A DNA stretch of 64,000 nt from a virus. This document shows positions 1 to 8,949 of this stretch, in pieces. The notes under the pieces are model-generated. The model saw only the letters and a program-made list of their open reading frames with translations. It did not search any database and had not been told where the DNA came from. The stretch lies in IMG/VR virus record IMGVR_UViG_3300022921_001344, positions 1-64,000 of that record; one strand, written 5' to 3'. Numbering within the stretch: position 1 is the stretch's first letter; each line of letters begins with the position of its first letter. The position numbers were made by a program, and so were the translations under genes.

Positions 1-762
1 TATATTTGTAGTGGTACGGTAGAAGAATTGTACTGGGTAGGCGGCGAACCATTAATGTATGATATACATTGGCGAGCAATGGATAGACTAGCACAAGATG
101 ATAATCTTAAAAAAGTACATTTAAGATATAACAGTAATTTAAGTCGTGTGAGATTTAAAGACTATTACTTATACGATTGGTTACCACAAGCAAAAGACTG
201 GACAATGTGTGCAAGTATAGACGGCACGGGTTGGATAGGAGAGTTTATTCGTACAGGTCTTAATTGGGAAGAGTGGGATAAAAATTTCAGAGAAGGCGTG
301 GCATTACCCGGTGGTAAAGATAAAATGTTAATGGATCTAACACTTACAGGTCCTGGTATGCTAGACTTAAAAAACTTTTTTGACTATGCATTAGAACTAG
401 ATGTTAAAATAGAAACAAAACGTATGTTTGCATTTCATAGTGATATAGTTTTTAGTCCTATGGCATGGCCTAGACATATATTAGATCGTATTATACATGA
501 AAACTTAGACTATATACGCCCACGTGCAACAGATAAACAACAAACTCTAATAAATGAATTAGAAAATATGCTCACAGTTCCTAATTTTGAGGAACAATGG
601 CCAGAAGAACATGAAGAAAATTTCTTTAGAGGCAGAGGGTGGCAAAGAAAAATTGCTGAGATGAGACCAGACCAAAAGTATACAATTGAAGATGTTTATA
701 AACTAGATGATCAATTATATGATTGGTGGATGAAAATAGATAAAAAGCATAACCAAAGATAA
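1..762 (+). CDS. Twitch/SPASM-type radical SAM protein, C-terminal part (5' cut by window edge)
   Basis: The reading frame is open from base 1, so this is the C-terminal 253 residues of a longer protein; the TTG at 28 is not a start. The GGEP motif of radical SAM enzymes (SAM amino-group contact) is visible at about base 43, in the context YWVGGEPLM. It is followed by a region closely resembling the same part of the protein at 5886-7136. The CxxxCxxC cluster motif and the N-terminal cysteines must lie upstream of the window. It is the first of six related enzymes in this block. Substrate unknown. Confidence 0.85.
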   Translation, partial: YICSGTVEELYWVGGEPLMYDIHWRAMDRLAQDDNLKKVHLRYNSNLSRVRFKDYYLYDWLPQAKDWTMCASIDGTGWIGEFIRTGLNWEEWDKNFREGVALPGGKDKMLMDLTLTGPGMLDLKNFFDYALELDVKIETKRMFAFHSDIVFSPMAWPRHILDRIIHENLDYIRPRATDKQQTLINELENMLTVPNFEEQWPEEHEENFFRGRGWQRKIAEMRPDQKYTIEDVYKLDDQLYDWWMKIDKKHNQR

Positions 763-782
763 ATTTCTTTATCAAAAAACCT

Positions 783-790
783 GATAAATA
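783..790 (+). promoter_or_regulatory. T4-type late promoter (GATAAATA)
   Basis: GATAAATA lies 35 bases before the ATG at 826, in the only real gap (63 bases) of the plus-strand block. It matches the motif seen before virion genes in this window. An AGGAG ribosome site follows. It would drive the UDP-sugar dehydrogenase and the genes after it. Confidence 0.5.
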
Positions 791-825
791 TAACTGTATT
801 TAATACAACACAACAGGAGATAAAG

Positions 826-2148
826 ATGGCCTCAGTCGGATTTATCGGTGTAGGTAAGTTAGGACAAGCCTGTGCCGAGATGGTCGCTGAAGTACATGAT
901 GTTGTTGGGTATGATGTTAATCCTGTAGAGCCTGAAAACTTTGCAATGGTAGACAGTATAGCAGATGCTGTACATGGTAGAGATATTGTTTTTATAGCAG
1001 TACCTACACCGCATGACCCACAATATGATGGAAAAGCACCAACCAGCCATTTACCTAATAAGGACTTTGACTATTCATTGGTCAAGCAAGTACTTAGTGA
1101 AGTAAATGCGGTTGCAACAAAAGACCAATTAGTAGTCCTTATATCAACAGTACTCCCTGGAACAACCAGACGTGAGTTTATTGATTTAATTCCAAATGCC
1201 CGATTCGTTTATAATCCATATCTTATTGCTATGGGTACAGTAAAGTGGGATATGGTAAATCCAGAAATGGTAATGATAGGAACAGAAGATGGAAGTGAAA
1301 CAGGTGATGCAAAAGAACTTGTTGACTTTTATAAAACAATAATGCAGAACGAACCAAGATACATTATAGGTACTTGGGACGAAACAGAATGTATAAAAGT
1401 ATTTTACAATACATTTATTAGTGCTAAAGTAAGTCTAGTAAACATGATACAAGACGTTGCGGAAAACTTAGGCAACATAAACGCAGAAGTAGTTTGCGAT
1501 GCACTTGCACAAAGTGACAGACGTATTATGGGACCAGGTTATATGAAACCAGGTATGGGCGATGGGGGTGCTTGTCATCCAAGAGATAATATCGCTTTAC
1601 GTTGGATGGCTGAAGAACTTGACCTAGGATATGACTTGTTTGATGCTGTGATGTTATCAAGAGAAAAACAAGCAGAAAACATGGCTAATAGACTTTGCGA
1701 ACTTGCAGAAGGAGATTTTCATCCTACAACAAGAACAATGATAGGTGCATTGCCAGTAATTATTGTTGGTAAAGCATACAAACCATTAGTAGAATATGAA
1801 GCCGGTTCGGCAAGTATGTTAGTAGGCCACTATGTACAAAATCGTGGTCATGAATTACATTACTTAGACGAAAAAACCGGAGATATGCCTCCGCAATCAG
1901 TATTAGATAAACCTGCTGTATATTTACTTGCACATAATCCTGGCATAACATATGGTGATCAATTAGATACTGTACCAGGCTGGTATGGTGATCATAAAGT
2001 TACAGACTGTGATGATGCATTAGTATCAACAGGTAATGGTACAGAGTTAAACTTTGCTTCAGGTAGTATTGTAGTTGACCCATGGAGAAAAACTCCAGAC
2101 ATAGAAGGTGTTAAAGTAATTCATTACGGAAATACTAGAGGAAAATAG
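826..2148 (+). CDS. UDP-glucose/GDP-mannose dehydrogenase family protein
   Basis: This protein of 440 residues has an N-terminal Rossmann NAD motif (GFIGVGKLG, residues 5-13). The catalytic cysteine block GDGGACHPRDN has Cys250, and a Lys/Asn-bearing central helix lies near residues 189-202. The family oxidises the C6 alcohol of a UDP- or GDP-sugar to the uronic acid in two NAD-dependent steps. The exact nucleotide sugar cannot be told from sequence. The start has AGGAG seven bases upstream and a late-type promoter before it. One base separates it from the next gene. Together with the GalE at 28918-29889 it implies that the phage remodels sugar nucleotides for the transferases encoded nearby. 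Confidence 0.88.
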   Translation: MASVGFIGVGKLGQACAEMVAEVHDVVGYDVNPVEPENFAMVDSIADAVHGRDIVFIAVPTPHDPQYDGKAPTSHLPNKDFDYSLVKQVLSEVNAVATKDQLVVLISTVLPGTTRREFIDLIPNARFVYNPYLIAMGTVKWDMVNPEMVMIGTEDGSETGDAKELVDFYKTIMQNEPRYIIGTWDETECIKVFYNTFISAKVSLVNMIQDVAENLGNINAEVVCDALAQSDRRIMGPGYMKPGMGDGGACHPRDNIALRWMAEELDLGYDLFDAVMLSREKQAENMANRLCELAEGDFHPTTRTMIGALPVIIVGKAYKPLVEYEAGSASMLVGHYVQNRGHELHYLDEKTGDMPPQSVLDKPAVYLLAHNPGITYGDQLDTVPGWYGDHKVTDCDDALVSTGNGTELNFASGSIVVDPWRKTPDIEGVKVIHYGNTRGK

Positions 2149-2149
2149 G

Positions 2150-3484
2150 ATGTCAGAACCTAGATATTGCAGTTTACTTTGGGCACATATCAGTAATGAG
2201 CCTTTGGGTCATGTTAGAACATGTTGTATAGCAAAAGAGCGAGTCAAAGATGACGAAGGTAATGACTTTACACTGGGTTCAACATCTGTAAGAGACATTT
2301 TTCATAGTGAATTTTATAAAAAAATAAGACAAGACATAAGAGAAGGAAAACTTCCAGAAAATTGTGAACCTTGTTGGCGAGAAGAAGATAACGGAAAAAA
2401 ATCTAAAAGACAAATTTATAATGAATATGCTGAATGGAGATTTGACCCTATAGATTATTCTAAAGAACCTGACATGCCTCAAGATATGCAACTTATTTTA
2501 AGTACTACATGTAATTTAAAATGTAGAAGTTGTAATCCAAACTACAGTAGTAAATGGGTTAAAGAAGCAGATGCAAGAGGTCTTCCTTATTTTAAAGAAA
2601 AAGTTACAATCCCAATGGATGACCCTGAAAAGTCAAAGTTTTGGACTGAAATAGATGATTGGTTACCACATATTAGAAATCTAGAAATTATGGGCGGTGA
2701 GCCTCTGTACATGAAAGAGTTCAAATCCTTTGCAAATAAATTAATAGATCAGAATATTGCACCTAAAGTAGGTTTAAGTTTTAGTACAAATGGAACTATG
2801 GCAGGTGGAGAATTTTTTGAGAGAATTATAGATAATTTTAAATCTGTATCTTTTAATGTAAGTATAGATGCCGCTGAAAAGAAAAGATTTGACTATTTAA
2901 GACACGGTGCTGATTGGAACGAAGTAGAAAAAAATTTAGACACAATTCACAGTATGATTGGTCAGGGGAATGTTTTTGCTGGAATCACATGTACAGTAAC
3001 AGCACTAAATGTTATGTATCTTACAGAAATGCATAAAGAGTTTAACGAAAGATGGCCTAAATTTCATATATTTCATAATATAGCAAATTTACCTAGTTGG
3101 TATAACCCTAATGTGTTCCCAAATGAAATGAAAGAAGATATTGTTAAACCGTTAAGGGAAGGATTAGAAAATAATGTTTTTAAAACAGATCATGCTATTT
3201 CAGAAATAACAGGTATAATAAATCATTCCATAGCACCCAGAGAAGATGTAATAAGACCATATGGCAATCAGCCTACAGATACAATAGAAAATGAAATTGC
3301 TGTACGTTGGAATATGTTTAGAAAGCAAGTAGTTGCTGGTGATGAATATAGAGATGAAGATTTTAGAGATGTATTTCCTGAGCTTTGGGAAATCGTAAAA
3401 GAGGATTTCTTTTATAGTAAATTATATGAAAGAGCAAAGGCAGACCCAATGTACGGTGCAATTGATAAGGGAACATTTATATAA
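2150..3484 (+). CDS. Twitch/SPASM-type radical SAM protein (copy 2)
   Basis: 444 residues. The radical SAM cluster motif CNLKCRSC (Cys121, Cys125, Cys128) would bind a 4Fe-4S cluster for SAM cleavage; GGEP follows near residue 182. N-terminal to the core is a SPASM/twitch-like cysteine set: Cys7, Cys25-Cys26, Cys72 and Cys75, around a W...CC...VRDIF...R...CEPCW pattern. SPASM domains normally follow the core; here the set precedes it. Such domains usually carry auxiliary clusters in peptide-modifying enzymes. The gene overlaps the next by one base (TAATG), indicating translational coupling. The substrate is unknown. Confidence 0.88.
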   Translation: MSEPRYCSLLWAHISNEPLGHVRTCCIAKERVKDDEGNDFTLGSTSVRDIFHSEFYKKIRQDIREGKLPENCEPCWREEDNGKKSKRQIYNEYAEWRFDPIDYSKEPDMPQDMQLILSTTCNLKCRSCNPNYSSKWVKEADARGLPYFKEKVTIPMDDPEKSKFWTEIDDWLPHIRNLEIMGGEPLYMKEFKSFANKLIDQNIAPKVGLSFSTNGTMAGGEFFERIIDNFKSVSFNVSIDAAEKKRFDYLRHGADWNEVEKNLDTIHSMIGQGNVFAGITCTVTALNVMYLTEMHKEFNERWPKFHIFHNIANLPSWYNPNVFPNEMKEDIVKPLREGLENNVFKTDHAISEITGIINHSIAPREDVIRPYGNQPTDTIENEIAVRWNMFRKQVVAGDEYRDEDFRDVFPELWEIVKEDFFYSKLYERAKADPMYGAIDKGTFI

Positions 3485-4722
3485 TGAGTAATACTTTTTG
3501 TCCGCTACCTTGGATGCATTTAGGAACACACCCACATGGTGGTGTTACTCCTTGTTGTATTTCTGATATGACTGCCGGCAAGAATAGAGCCAGGAACTAC
3601 ACTGATCAAGGTGATGAGTTCTATAATTTAAATGATCACAATATTGATACACATATGAACAGTGATTATTTTAAAGAAATTAGATTGGAGATGTTAAATG
3701 ATGTGGAGCCTAAAGCATGTAAAAGATGCTACGATGAAGAAAGAAAAGGAATTAAGAGCAAACGTGTCCACGAGTCCGAGGTATATAAGGACTTTGACGC
3801 CGATTACTCATCCAGAATTACAAGTGAGGATGGTAGCATACCTATGGATCTTCGCTTTGTTGAGTTGCGTCTTGGTAACGTATGTAATGTCCGCTGTCGC
3901 ACTTGTAATCCAGCAAGTAGTTCGAGGTGGGTGGCAGACTATAAAAAGATTGTTGACTCGCTAGATTTTGTAAATGATGGATACAGTTGGTTAGATCACA
4001 AACACGATTTTCAATGGCCAGAAGATGAAAACTTTTATGAGGATTTATTTGAATGTGCACCTAACATGGAAGTTTTATATATAAATGGTGGGGAACCAAC
4101 ACTAATTAAAGCACATTGGAATTACTTACGCAAATTAGTTGATAGTGGTCGTAGTAAAAATATTATATTGTGGTATAATATTAATATGACAAACTTACCT
4201 AATGAAGCAATTCCGCTTTGGAAAGAATTCAAAGAGGCCAGAGTCTGTCCTAGTATAGACGATCTGGAACACAGAAACAAATATATCAGATTTCCTACAG
4301 AATGGTCAGATGTAGAAAAGAATTTAGATACTGTAATAAATGTACCTGAACTCACTGTGAGAATAACACAAACAGTAAGTGCATACAGTTACATTTATTT
4401 AGACGAGTTTTTAAACTGGGCACCATGCCCAGTTGATATGAACTTTGTATATGACCCTGATTACCTATCGCCTGGAATATTACCTCCTGTCGTGAGACAC
4501 GAGGCCCATGCCAAGTTTAGAAAAACGATGGGTAACAGACATGAACTCGGAACATTGTTGAGCATGTATGATAACGATGATTGGGATGAAGTTAAATGGG
4601 AACACTTTTGTCGGTACAATGACGAGTTAGATAAGATACGCCAACACGAAAATGGTTGGAGAGAAATTTTTCCTGAACTAATAGCACTTTTAGATAAACA
4701 TGGAGTAAAACATGCATATTAG
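3484..4722 (+). CDS. Twitch/SPASM-type radical SAM protein (copy 3)
   Basis: 412 residues. N-terminal cysteines Cys6 (FCPLPW), Cys24-Cys25, Cys79 and Cys82 form the twitch/SPASM-like set. The core motif CNVRCRTC uses Cys134, Cys138 and Cys141, followed by NGGEP near residue 204. The protein diverges strongly from its neighbours outside these motifs, so the six copies are old paralogues with probably different substrates rather than recent duplicates. The 3' end overlaps the next start by 11 bases. Confidence 0.88.
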   Translation: MSNTFCPLPWMHLGTHPHGGVTPCCISDMTAGKNRARNYTDQGDEFYNLNDHNIDTHMNSDYFKEIRLEMLNDVEPKACKRCYDEERKGIKSKRVHESEVYKDFDADYSSRITSEDGSIPMDLRFVELRLGNVCNVRCRTCNPASSSRWVADYKKIVDSLDFVNDGYSWLDHKHDFQWPEDENFYEDLFECAPNMEVLYINGGEPTLIKAHWNYLRKLVDSGRSKNIILWYNINMTNLPNEAIPLWKEFKEARVCPSIDDLEHRNKYIRFPTEWSDVEKNLDTVINVPELTVRITQTVSAYSYIYLDEFLNWAPCPVDMNFVYDPDYLSPGILPPVVRHEAHAKFRKTMGNRHELGTLLSMYDNDDWDEVKWEHFCRYNDELDKIRQHENGWREIFPELIALLDKHGVKHAY

Positions 4723-5914
4723 AATGTCCTTAAATATAGGATCTAAAGTCCTTGAAAATGGAGTAACTGTTTTTTTTAAAGACGAGTTTAGTCCTTGTAG
4801 ACTATACAATGATTTACCAAAAGGAGACTATATTATAATAGATTTTAGTTCCGTCTGGGAACAAGACTTTATGTTTTTTGCTATGAAAACTATAGAAAAA
4901 GCAAAAGAAATCTCCAGAAATGTTATAATGACATATCAAACAGAAGCATTTCATAGTAAATTTTGGGAATTCACGTGCCAAATTTTAGAGGATCAAGGAT
5001 TCAACAGGGCAATGATTATAGATGCCGGAATAAATTTAGGTTTTGAAGGTTATGTTAATACAGGACATAGATTAAAAGTAGTACATGTTCCTGCTTCACA
5101 ATGGTTTGATTATTATACAGATATCGTACCTGATAATTCACTACATATGCAAGAATTTCAAGGAGATAGAAGTAAACATTTTATTTCTCTTGCGAGGTTT
5201 GCCAGAGCGGAAAGAATAGAATTTACAAACGAAATATTAGATAGTTTTTTAAGATACAAAGGCAGATTCAGTTGTGGATGGGGAGATATGCAGGATAACC
5301 CTATGGTTTGGCATAAAGATTCTACAGTATGGAGTTTAATACCTAATCATCTTAGGAAATATTACCCAATTACATTAGGTGATAGTCTAGATGATCAACA
5401 CAAATTAATGGATCATATTGCCGATAATGTTTTTAATGTTGTATTAGAAGCAGAGACTGGGCATAATCCAGCATGTTATAAAATACAGAGTGACATACGA
5501 GCAACATGGGAAAGAACTGCGGGTAGATTTTTAACAGTTTATAGTGATAGAATAATGGCAACAGAAAAAACCACAAAGGTTTTTGCAATGAATCAGATTC
5601 CTTTATTTTTAGGTCCTCCTGCTATGGTGTTTACACTGGATCATTTAGGATTTGATATGTTTGATGATTTAGTGGATCATGATTATGATAAAAAGGATTC
5701 TTTAGAAACAAGAAGTAAATTATTAATTAAAGAATTAAAGCGACTTTGTACTAAACCTTTATCAGAATTAAACGAGTTTTTAGAAGAAAACAAAGATAGA
5801 TTAAAAGGTAATCAAGATCATTGCAAAGTTTTAGGTAATAGATTACATAGCAGAGCAATAAATTACACAAAAGAGTTTATTATAAATGGAAACTTGGAAT
5901 ATAGAGAATTATAA
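4712..5914 (+). CDS. GT10-like glycosyltransferase-type protein (TEK motif)
   Basis: 400 residues with no full-length family recognised. Around residues 245-320 there is an E-T-rich helix, then TEKTTKVFAMNQIPLFLG, then LGFDMFDD. This arrangement (acidic residues, TEK, a hydrophobic stretch ending in P-x-x-x-G) resembles the donor-binding part of GT10 fucosyltransferase-like enzymes. The same pattern occurs in the protein at 40548-41846, so the two are distant paralogues. GGAG six bases upstream supports the ATG at 4712; an alternative ATG is at 4724. It lies between radical SAM genes and overlaps the next by 29 bases. A sugar transfer role is inference. Confidence 0.55.
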   Translation: MHIRMSLNIGSKVLENGVTVFFKDEFSPCRLYNDLPKGDYIIIDFSSVWEQDFMFFAMKTIEKAKEISRNVIMTYQTEAFHSKFWEFTCQILEDQGFNRAMIIDAGINLGFEGYVNTGHRLKVVHVPASQWFDYYTDIVPDNSLHMQEFQGDRSKHFISLARFARAERIEFTNEILDSFLRYKGRFSCGWGDMQDNPMVWHKDSTVWSLIPNHLRKYYPITLGDSLDDQHKLMDHIADNVFNVVLEAETGHNPACYKIQSDIRATWERTAGRFLTVYSDRIMATEKTTKVFAMNQIPLFLGPPAMVFTLDHLGFDMFDDLVDHDYDKKDSLETRSKLLIKELKRLCTKPLSELNEFLEENKDRLKGNQDHCKVLGNRLHSRAINYTKEFIINGNLEYREL

Positions 5915-7136
5915 AGACAGTGATGTAATGTGTATCCTACCCTGGATTCACATGCACCCGTGGCCAAACGGCAAAACTATGCTGTGTTGTGATTCTCCTT
6001 GGGAAGATCATATAGGTGATTTACGAGAAAGTAGTTTACAAGAAGTTTGGAATAGCGAAAAAATGAAGCAAGTTCGCTTAAACATGTTAAACGGTAAAAA
6101 GTGTTCGCAATGTGTACGTTGCTATGAGAAAGAAGAAAAAGGCCATGACAGTTTAAGAGTCAGAAGTAATCGAGATTGGTTAGAACCTCATTGGGATAAA
6201 GTTGAAAAAACAAATGCAGACGGTAGTCTCGATGATCTACACATTGTATACTTAGACTTTAGATTTAGTAATGTATGTAACTTACGTTGTAGATATTGCG
6301 GACCTGAACTAAGCAGTAATTGGTATGCTGATGCTAAAGCAAGTACATTTAATATAAGTCCAACAGAACGTATCATACAAATTCGTAAAGACGTAGACGG
6401 CTTTATGGAAGAATTTGATCCTATGTTAGAACATATTGAACAAATATATTGGGCTGGCGGCGAACCTATATTAATGGACGAACATTGGGGTATAATGAAC
6501 AGACTTGTAGAAATGGGTAAAACAGATATACGAATATTTTATAATACAAATTTTACAACATTAGAATACAAGGGGCAGAGTGTATTAGATTTATGGAAAA
6601 AATTTGAACATGTATGCATAGGAGCAAGTTTAGATGCAGAAGGTTCAAGAGGGGAATATCAACGAAAAGGTACTGTTTGGTCTGATGTTATAAATAATAT
6701 GGAAGAATTTAGAAAAGTCAATCACCTAACTAATAATCCTGCAAAAGACAAAGTTGTAGACTTCTACATAAGTGCAACTGTAAATGCCTATAATGCTTGG
6801 CACATAACAGATTTTCACAGAAACTGGGTTGATCAGGGGTACATATTACCCGGTGACTGGTATATGAATGTACTATTAAATAATCCACGTTTTAGAATGA
6901 GTGTGTTACCTAAAGAATTTAAAGAAAAAATAAAAGAAAAATGGTTGGCACATTTAGAATGGCTAGAACCTTTAGATCATATAGGTAGAGCAACAGAAGG
7001 ATATAAAAGTGCAATTAAATTTTTAGATGATGACGATACTGATCTTTGGCAGGAGTTTAAAGATTTTAATAAAGAGTTTGATAAGTTAAGAAATGAAACA
7101 TTTGATGAAATATTTCCGGAGTTGGCAGAATTATGA
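5886..7136 (+). CDS. Twitch/SPASM-type radical SAM protein (copy 4)
   Basis: 416 residues. The N-terminal half shows the clearest SPASM signature of the set: Cys16 in CILPW, Cys34-Cys35, a GDLRESSLQEVWNS helix, then Cys73, Cys76 and Cys79. The core motif CNLRCRYC has Cys131, Cys135 and Cys138; AGGEP is near residue 195. The C-terminal half is similar to the truncated protein at 1-762. The start lies 29 bases inside the preceding gene and the stop overlaps the next start (ATGA). Probably an anaerobic radical enzyme with two metal clusters; substrate unknown. Confidence 0.88.
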   Translation: METWNIENYKDSDVMCILPWIHMHPWPNGKTMLCCDSPWEDHIGDLRESSLQEVWNSEKMKQVRLNMLNGKKCSQCVRCYEKEEKGHDSLRVRSNRDWLEPHWDKVEKTNADGSLDDLHIVYLDFRFSNVCNLRCRYCGPELSSNWYADAKASTFNISPTERIIQIRKDVDGFMEEFDPMLEHIEQIYWAGGEPILMDEHWGIMNRLVEMGKTDIRIFYNTNFTTLEYKGQSVLDLWKKFEHVCIGASLDAEGSRGEYQRKGTVWSDVINNMEEFRKVNHLTNNPAKDKVVDFYISATVNAYNAWHITDFHRNWVDQGYILPGDWYMNVLLNNPRFRMSVLPKEFKEKIKEKWLAHLEWLEPLDHIGRATEGYKSAIKFLDDDDTDLWQEFKDFNKEFDKLRNETFDEIFPELAEL

Positions 7137-8326
7137 GTAAGTATTTTTGTCCAATGCCGTTTGTAAATTTAGAAGCCAGAACTGATGGCTCAATGTCTAT
7201 CTGCTGTCAAATGGATGAGCTAATCAGTAAAGACGGCCAAAATTTATCTCTTACACACGATGTATTAACCGACGGCTGGAGAAGTGAATGGTTAGCAAAT
7301 TTAAGAAAAGATTTTTTAGATGGTAAAAAACCTGCTTCTTGCTACAGTTGTTGGACTGCCGAGGATGCCGGAATAGACAGTAAACGTCAGAGAGCATTGA
7401 GAGACTTCCCTACAGCATTAGAAGAAGCATTGGAAAAGAAAGAACACATTAAACCAAAATCTATGGATTTAAAACTTGGTAATGTATGTAATAATAAATG
7501 TAGAATTTGTAATAGTTTTGCAAGTAGTCTATGGGTACCAGAAGAGAAAAAACGAGATGGTACAAACAATTTGTTTTGGGATAGAATGCGTACAGTGGGT
7601 AGATGGCCAGAAACAAATGAGGCATTTTGGGAAGACTTTGAAGAACTTAGTGATGACTTAGAAGTATTAGAATTTTATGGCGGTGAACCATTATTAATAA
7701 AAAGACATTATGATATTTTACAGGATTTAGTTGATTCCGGTAAAAGTAAAGATATAAAATTATTGTATAATACAAATGGTTCAATATATCCTGAGAGAGG
7801 ATTAGAACTATGGCCTCACTTTAAACAAGTAATGTTAAGTTGGAGTTTTGATGGAGTAGGAGAGCAATTTGAATACATAAGGCATCCTGCTAAATGGAAC
7901 GAGGTACAAGAAAATTTACAAAAAGTATTAGATAAAAATATACCAAATATATTTGTAGACATATGCTATACTGTGGGAATCTTTAACATTTTTTATATGG
8001 AAGAAATTTTAGAATGGAGGGACAATTTTAAACCAGATCTTCCTATATATTTTAATCATGTTTATACGCCAGATCATTTTAGTTGCAAGGTATTACCTAA
8101 AGAAATAAAAGATAAAATTGTAGACAAGTATAAAGATAATACACATCCTGACATTGTGAGTTCTGTTAAATATTGTACAGATGTAGATTATGATGTAAGT
8201 CTTATGGAAATGTTCTATAAACAGGTTAAGTTTAGTGATGAATTTAGAGGAGAAAATTTTGCTAAAACTTTTCCAGAATTTTATAATTTATTAAAAGAAT
8301 ATGGTAATGCACCGGAGGACTTTTAA
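7133..8326 (+). CDS. Twitch/SPASM-type radical SAM protein (copy 5)
   Basis: 397 residues. N-terminal cysteines are Cys6 (FCPMPF), Cys24-Cys25, Cys70 and Cys73. The core CNNKCRIC uses Cys119, Cys123 and Cys126, and YGGEP is near residue 183. The gene overlaps the preceding stop by four bases, and the following 2OG oxygenase starts within its stop codon (TAATG). Both flanks being coupled suggests the products are needed in fixed ratio. The substrate is unknown. Confidence 0.88.
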   Translation: MSKYFCPMPFVNLEARTDGSMSICCQMDELISKDGQNLSLTHDVLTDGWRSEWLANLRKDFLDGKKPASCYSCWTAEDAGIDSKRQRALRDFPTALEEALEKKEHIKPKSMDLKLGNVCNNKCRICNSFASSLWVPEEKKRDGTNNLFWDRMRTVGRWPETNEAFWEDFEELSDDLEVLEFYGGEPLLIKRHYDILQDLVDSGKSKDIKLLYNTNGSIYPERGLELWPHFKQVMLSWSFDGVGEQFEYIRHPAKWNEVQENLQKVLDKNIPNIFVDICYTVGIFNIFYMEEILEWRDNFKPDLPIYFNHVYTPDHFSCKVLPKEIKDKIVDKYKDNTHPDIVSSVKYCTDVDYDVSLMEMFYKQVKFSDEFRGENFAKTFPEFYNLLKEYGNAPEDF

Positions 8327-8949
8327 TGGATAAATTAATTTTAAAGTCTAAACTTAATAATAAACAACAACATATTTTGGGTAATATTTTTGATTCTAAT
8401 TTATACGAAGACTGGATTTATTATGATGAATCAGAAGCAAATAAAGATATTAAATCTACTGTTGAAGCAAGGGGAAGAAAATATCTAAACTTAAATGATA
8501 TAGACAATAAGGAATTACAATCCGTATTAACAGAAATAAAAAAAGAATTATTTGAATCTAATGGATTTGATGAGTCAAAATTTAAATTGATAGAGATTGA
8601 TGAAGGAAAGGGTTTATACCCTACTATGCTTTCGTGTATATATAAAGTTGATGGACTACCTAATCATGGTGTACACACTCATAAAGACTGGAGAGGTGCA
8701 AATGACGAAATGCAGGTAAGATTTAATTATCTTGTCAGGAAACCGGAAGAAGGGGGAGAACCTGTAATTAATAGAAGAGTAATTGATTTACAGGAGAAAG
8801 AAGGTATGGTACTTTTTGCATCAGAATGGCTACATGCAGGTATGCCAGTAGAAGGTAGCAAAACAAGAATATTATTAAGTATTGGTTATCTTGTTGAAAA
8901 CGAATATGCACAGGAATTAGAAAAGAGATTTAATTATGGAAGAATATAG
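8326..8949 (+). CDS. 2-oxoglutarate/Fe(II)-dependent oxygenase-like protein
   Basis: 207 residues. A double-stranded beta-helix oxygenase is suggested by the iron triad: an HxD within VHTHKDW near residue 118, a distal His in EWLHAGMP near residue 165, and the 2-oxoglutarate-binding Arg in KTRILLSIGYLV about 12 residues later. This matches the prolyl-hydroxylase-like family, which hydroxylates peptides or small molecules. It sits between two radical SAM genes, overlapping one by one base and the next by 14. A hydroxylation step in the same pathway is inferred. Confidence 0.75.
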   Translation: MDKLILKSKLNNKQQHILGNIFDSNLYEDWIYYDESEANKDIKSTVEARGRKYLNLNDIDNKELQSVLTEIKKELFESNGFDESKFKLIEIDEGKGLYPTMLSCIYKVDGLPNHGVHTHKDWRGANDEMQVRFNYLVRKPEEGGEPVINRRVIDLQEKEGMVLFASEWLHAGMPVEGSKTRILLSIGYLVENEYAQELEKRFNYGRI